Shown: one piece after another, positions 21,161-24,380 of the stretch
Layout: every line of letters begins with the position of its first letter
Numbering within the stretch: position 1 is the stretch's first letter
IMG/VR virus record: IMGVR_UViG_3300021093_001700
Location: 1 to 24,380 of that record
Length of the DNA stretch: 24,380 bases
Direction: 5' to 3' (one strand)
From: a virus
Notes under the pieces: generated by a model
The model's input: the letters and a program-made list of their open reading frames with translations, nothing else
Told to the model about the DNA's origin: nothing
Databases searched by the model: none
Made by a program: the position numbers and the translations under genes

Positions 21161-22926
21161 TACATTGCATATTCGGCAGAAGCATTGTATGTTGTAAAGC
21201 CATTTTCTTTTACAACCTTAAGTACACTAGGAACACGCCCCGCTAATTCCTCACGATGCGAAACTAGCCATACTGATTTGTTTCTATTGCGTGACATGTC
21301 TTTGAGAATAGCCATGCTATTTTCTACGCCCATACTATCCATACCACTATCAATTAATTCGTCAATAAATAATGTGTTAATTGGACTATATAAACTTTCC
21401 CATACATCACGGAAAGCAAATGATAGACCCAGTATTAATCTATTGCGTTCACCACGACTTAGATTATCGAAATCAAGTTCGCGTCCATACTCAGTTATCT
21501 CAACAGATAGATCGTTTAAAAATATTACTTGATGAGGTAATCCGATTCTATCAAGGTAGTGTGTGAGCCTTGCATTGAGATAACTGAGATTTTGATCAAT
21601 AATTTTCTTACGTACAAAACTGTCTTTGCTGGTTAATAAATCTAATAAGAACTTTTGATGGTCAAGAACTCTATTGTATGTGTTGATGTTACTAAAGTCA
21701 ACGATTTGTAATGCTTGATTCTCCATCTCACTTATTTGATCAGTATATGGATTTTCATCACTTTCTTTTTCATCTATAGATTTAACAAGACTGTCAACCA
21801 TACTACGATGTTGGAACGCCTCTTGCTCTGTGTCGTAATATAGTTTTGGTTGTTTACCTATAGGACCCAATGCTATTTTAGCAGATTTAAGTTCATGTAA
21901 AAATTCAGTATGTTCGGTAATTGCTTTATTACTTTCTGCTTTGGCTAATTGTTTTTCTTTTAATACAGTAGCATGTTTATCATCGTGCAAGTCTTGCCCA
22001 CAAGCATAACACTTGTGTTCAGCAAGTTGTTCTAGTTCCTTTTCTACCTTCTTAAGATTTTTTTCTTCTTTGTGAATATCATCTTCAGTGCGCGAGATGT
22101 TTTTGTCGATATCAGCCATGTCTTTTTTACGCTGATTATACTCAGACAAATCTTTGTGACCTTGTAACTCAACATCAATGTCTAACTTCTTAAGTTCTTC
22201 AAGGTCATCCTTTAACCTCTTTAAATCTTCGTTGTGCTTGGCATCCCACAACTTTGACCTTCGTTTTAGGTTTTCAATTTGTTCTTGTATACGTTTGTTT
22301 GCTTCTTCAACTGCTTTGTTCTTGTATTCTTCTTCGGTTAGTTTATCTTTAGTTAATTTAATTTGTTCTTTGATAAGGTCTGCTTTTTCCGAGAGTAATG
22401 TTATGCCAAGCAACTGTTCGATAATGTTACGTTGATCATTAGCCTTCATGGCTAAAAAAGGTTCACTATAGGTATTTAGCGCAACAATATGTTTAAACAT
22501 ATCAGGTGTCATGTTTAACGCACGTTCAATATGCTCTTGTGTTTCTTTATTCTCACCCTGAGCATCGTTCACACATTCTTCTTCTTTGTTATCTACATAA
22601 AACTTAAGTATATTTGGCTTGCGTCCACGTTCAATCTTATAATCAACACCGTTTACAGTAAATTCAAGTGTAACCATCATGCCTTTAGCATTAGTGCGAT
22701 TGATTAAATTATCTTTACGAATTTGATTGATTGGAGTACCAAACAATACATATGAAAGACCTTGGATTAGGGTAGTTTTACCAGTACCATTTCTAGCACC
22801 ATCTCCCCCTAAATCAAGATTCTCACCCAGTATTAATGTTAATTCTTTGCTATCAAAGTTCACAGCCTGTGTAACTGCACCAATAGACAAAAAATTTCTT
22901 AATGTAATATTTTTTAATAGTATCAT
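21160..22926 (-). CDS. gp46: Recombination endonuclease subunit (T4 gp46, SbcC/Rad50-like)
   Basis: A 588-residue SMC/Rad50-type ATPase; T4 gp46 has 560. With gp47 it resects double-strand ends for recombination-dependent replication and host DNA breakdown. Features in order: Walker A GARNGTGKT (43-51) in the N-terminal ATPase lobe; a long coiled coil (about 175-420) broken by the zinc hook C306-Y-A-C309; the ABC signature LSRGERNRL (about 480); and Walker B LFIDE (D522, E523), followed by the D-loop-like SGMD. The start ATG overlaps the gp47 stop by 4 nt. The assignment is secure. Confidence 0.96.
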   Translation of the reverse strand: MILLKNITLRNFLSIGAVTQAVNFDSKELTLILGENLDLGGDGARNGTGKTTLIQGLSYVLFGTPINQIRKDNLINRTNAKGMMVTLEFTVNGVDYKIERGRKPNILKFYVDNKEEECVNDAQGENKETQEHIERALNMTPDMFKHIVALNTYSEPFLAMKANDQRNIIEQLLGITLLSEKADLIKEQIKLTKDKLTEEEYKNKAVEEANKRIQEQIENLKRRSKLWDAKHNEDLKRLKDDLEELKKLDIDVELQGHKDLSEYNQRKKDMADIDKNISRTEDDIHKEEKNLKKVEKELEQLAEHKCYACGQDLHDDKHATVLKEKQLAKAESNKAITEHTEFLHELKSAKIALGPIGKQPKLYYDTEQEAFQHRSMVDSLVKSIDEKESDENPYTDQISEMENQALQIVDFSNINTYNRVLDHQKFLLDLLTSKDSFVRKKIIDQNLSYLNARLTHYLDRIGLPHQVIFLNDLSVEITEYGRELDFDNLSRGERNRLILGLSFAFRDVWESLYSPINTLFIDELIDSGMDSMGVENSMAILKDMSRNRNKSVWLVSHREELAGRVPSVLKVVKENGFTTYNASAEYAM

Positions 22927-23942
22927 AGATTCTTATAAATCTCTAGCAATAATTTTTGGTCATAAAATTGACTTTCAATATTGCTGATTTGATCTAATAT
23001 TATCTGATCAACACTTTCGAATTTCAACTCACCTGGAGCAAGATCAAGTGTGTGCTGATCAAGTTTTATGGGTATTAATCCCATCTCACGTAATTGATGC
23101 TTTGGTACAAGTGTTTCTTTAATGTAATTTGCCTCTTCATAACTAATATCAATATCAAGATGTACACGAATACTACTGCGTGGTAATAGATATCCGTCAG
23201 GATTTTCTAATACTTCACTTAATTTATAAACTCTAAATGTTGGTTGTTTAGGCCATGATTTGAATATAGGATCCTCTCCCCATTCAATTATCATCATGCC
23301 ACGTGCGTCATCACCTGCATCAGCATAGTTGTGTGGGAAAGCATTGCCCATATACCATATATTTTTACGCGATTGTCTTTTGTGAAAATGTCCTGAATAT
23401 ACTTGTTCAAATCCAACTACATGTTCATCGCTAATTTCACCATGATCTGGCATTTCTACCATGGCATTCATATAGAAGCGTGGCAACTCAAGATGCGAAA
23501 ACAAATATTTTGTTGCTTTGATCTTGGGCAGTTTCTTATATTCATCTCCTACTAACCATGGCGCGATAGTGACATCGCCTTCACTAAACCAGTCATTGAT
23601 GATATGCACGTTTGGCAGATGCCTTGCCCACTCAACACTATGTATATCTCTGCGGTCACGATAATAAAGATCGTGATTGCCTGGAATAAAATAAACACTA
23701 TCAAAATTGTCATTTAATTTTTCTAATGCACGTAATCCATATTGCATAGTATGGATATTAATACTGGCACGATGATGATTATAATCACCTAAGAAAAAGC
23801 ATGTCTTACAACCTTCACTTTTTGCAGTTTCTATGAACCAATCAATGAAATCGGCGCAATCTTGATTATGTTCCAGACTATTTGACTTTAAACCAAAATG
23901 TATATCTGTAAAGATTGCTGCCTTCTTAAATAAGTTAGACAT
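22923..23942 (-). CDS. gp47: Recombination endonuclease subunit (T4 gp47, SbcD/Mre11-like)
   Basis: A 339-residue Mre11/SbcD-type nuclease, the same length as T4 gp47. All five phosphoesterase motifs are present: FTDIHFG (D13, H15), FLGDYNHH (D53), PGNHD (N89, H90), FSHLE (H150) and YSGHFH (H185, H187). These bind two metal ions at the active site. It acts in complex with gp46, whose gene overlaps its stop by 4 nt. The region 23943-23986 before the ATG is very AT-rich and shows no good promoter, so expression from gp55's side is possible. The assignment is secure. Confidence 0.96.
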   Translation of the reverse strand: MSNLFKKAAIFTDIHFGLKSNSLEHNQDCADFIDWFIETAKSEGCKTCFFLGDYNHHRASINIHTMQYGLRALEKLNDNFDSVYFIPGNHDLYYRDRRDIHSVEWARHLPNVHIINDWFSEGDVTIAPWLVGDEYKKLPKIKATKYLFSHLELPRFYMNAMVEMPDHGEISDEHVVGFEQVYSGHFHKRQSRKNIWYMGNAFPHNYADAGDDARGMMIIEWGEDPIFKSWPKQPTFRVYKLSEVLENPDGYLLPRSSIRVHLDIDISYEEANYIKETLVPKHQLREMGLIPIKLDQHTLDLAPGELKFESVDQIILDQISNIESQFYDQKLLLEIYKNL

Positions 23943-23986
23943 CTATATATTTTATCTAAGTTGTTGATTTACTTAAAGTTTTTTGG

Positions 23987-24379
23987 TTATTCTTCATATT
24001 GATTGAATTTTGTTCCACTCATTTGACGAGTAAAACTTGGGTTCAATCCATTCATTTCAAGAATATCATCACGAATATTTTGATTACGCTTTTCAGTATT
24101 CAATACACGGCAGAAACTATTTGTGATAGCAGCAGTGTAATAAGCGAATGGATTAGCACTCTTTGCTTCATTGAAACGTAATCCAACATATGTCAATTGA
24201 AGTATGGCACTGTTACGCATTTCATCATTGTATGTGTAACCGCGCCAGTTAAATTTCATGGCATATTTTTCGCAAAGCATGATAAACATACGTGCTAACT
24301 TATCAGTAATCTTGCCATGATCTTTACTGAATTTCCCAGTCTTGACACCGCCCTTCCAATGACTTTTGCCTACACATAC
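23987..24379 (-). CDS. gp55: Late-transcription sigma factor (T4 gp55-like), partial
   Basis: The frame is open through the window edge: codons continue upstream of the internal ATG at 24289 to at least 24379, adding about 30 residues (including CVGKSHWKGGVKTGKFS and KITDKLARMF). The ATG at 24289 is therefore not the likely start. The visible 131 residues include FIMLCEKYAMKFNWRGYTYN, DEMRNSAILQLTYVGLRFN, and NPFAYYTAAITNSFCRVLN followed by TEKRNQNIRDD. This is the sigma region-2-like core of gp55 that binds RNA polymerase and reads the TATAAATA late promoter; T4 gp55 has 185 residues in total. The order gp55-gp47-gp46 is as in T4. Late-promoter matches elsewhere in the window are its expected targets. 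Confidence 0.9.
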   Translation of the reverse strand, partial: VCVGKSHWKGGVKTGKFSKDHGKITDKLARMFIMLCEKYAMKFNWRGYTYNDEMRNSAILQLTYVGLRFNEAKSANPFAYYTAAITNSFCRVLNTEKRNQNIRDDILEMNGLNPSFTRQMSGTKFNQYEE

Positions 24380-24380
24380 T

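Noticed and set aside
23943-23986. Sigma-70 promoter before gp47
   Set aside because: A TAAAAT box exists, but no acceptable -35 lies at 16-18 nt. The region is simply AT-rich.
24287-24289. ATG at 24289 as the start of gp55
   Set aside because: The frame remains open to the window edge with gp55-like residues (GKITDKLARMF), so this Met is internal and the gene is cut by the window.
1-24380. CRISPR arrays, insertion sequences, integrase or attachment sites
   Set aside because: No regularly spaced repeats, transposase or integrase motifs, or terminal inverted repeats were seen. The only direct repeat of note is the coding one in the collagen-like gene.

Overview
The window is part of a T4-like myovirus genome. 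Successive genes are recognisable by motif and order as the portal (gp20), prohead core (gp67-like), prohead protease (gp21), scaffold (gp22) and major capsid protein (gp23). Alongside them are the gp44 clamp-loader ATPase, the gp46/gp47 recombination nuclease and the late sigma factor gp55. The DNA is AT-rich and the genes are tightly packed with short or overlapping junctions. No tRNA, integrase or transposase was seen. The AT-rich base use, the repeat-rich adhesin-like genes and the chaperonin-like gene suggest a phage of an aquatic, low-GC host, but the host cannot be named from this window.

Layout. (1) Positions 25-2994, minus strand: small replication and accessory genes. In order of transcription these are two conserved T4-like hypotheticals, a short protein resembling a piece of the DnaE (Pol III alpha) palm, another small conserved protein, a GroES/gp31-like co-chaperonin and gp44. 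A perfect-consensus host sigma-70 promoter lies just before the DnaE-like gene. (2) Positions 2998-8099, minus strand: three surface or tail structural genes, namely a 433-residue repeat protein, a 1089-residue Ig-like (putative He_PIG) protein and a collagen-like Gly-X-Y protein. (3) Positions 8184-14144, minus strand: the head cassette gp20 - small protein - gp67-like - gp21 - gp22 - gp23. It ends in a strong intrinsic terminator that abuts the late promoter of block 2. (4) Positions 14170-18960: a tape-measure-like gene carrying an M15-type peptidase domain (minus) diverges from gp26 (plus). gp26 is followed in the -1 frame by a gp51-like segment that has no usual start codon; a slippery heptamer and a stem-loop sit at the junction. 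(5) Positions 18961-19367: a non-coding or poorly coding island rich in hairpins. (6) Positions 19368-24379, minus strand: gp55 (cut by the window edge), gp47, gp46, a glycosyltransferase-like gene and an Hjc-like resolvase, in overlapping or nearly abutting order.

How the genes work together. gp55 is the sigma factor that reads T4-type late promoters (TATAAATA and variants). Matches to that motif stand before gp20, the 73-residue gene, the gp67-like gene, the collagen-like gene and the 433-residue gene. A mirrored pair forms a perfect palindrome between gp26 and the tape-measure gene. gp46/47 and the resolvase would process recombination and replication intermediates, and gp44 loads the sliding clamp.

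The most notable points are: the likely programmed -1 frameshift joining gp26 to a gp51-like tail-assembly segment beside the tape-measure gene; the palindromic divergent late promoter; three genes whose promoters place the predicted transcript start on or next to the ATG with no Shine-Dalgarno site (possible leaderless mRNAs); and the catalytically incomplete DnaE palm fragment.
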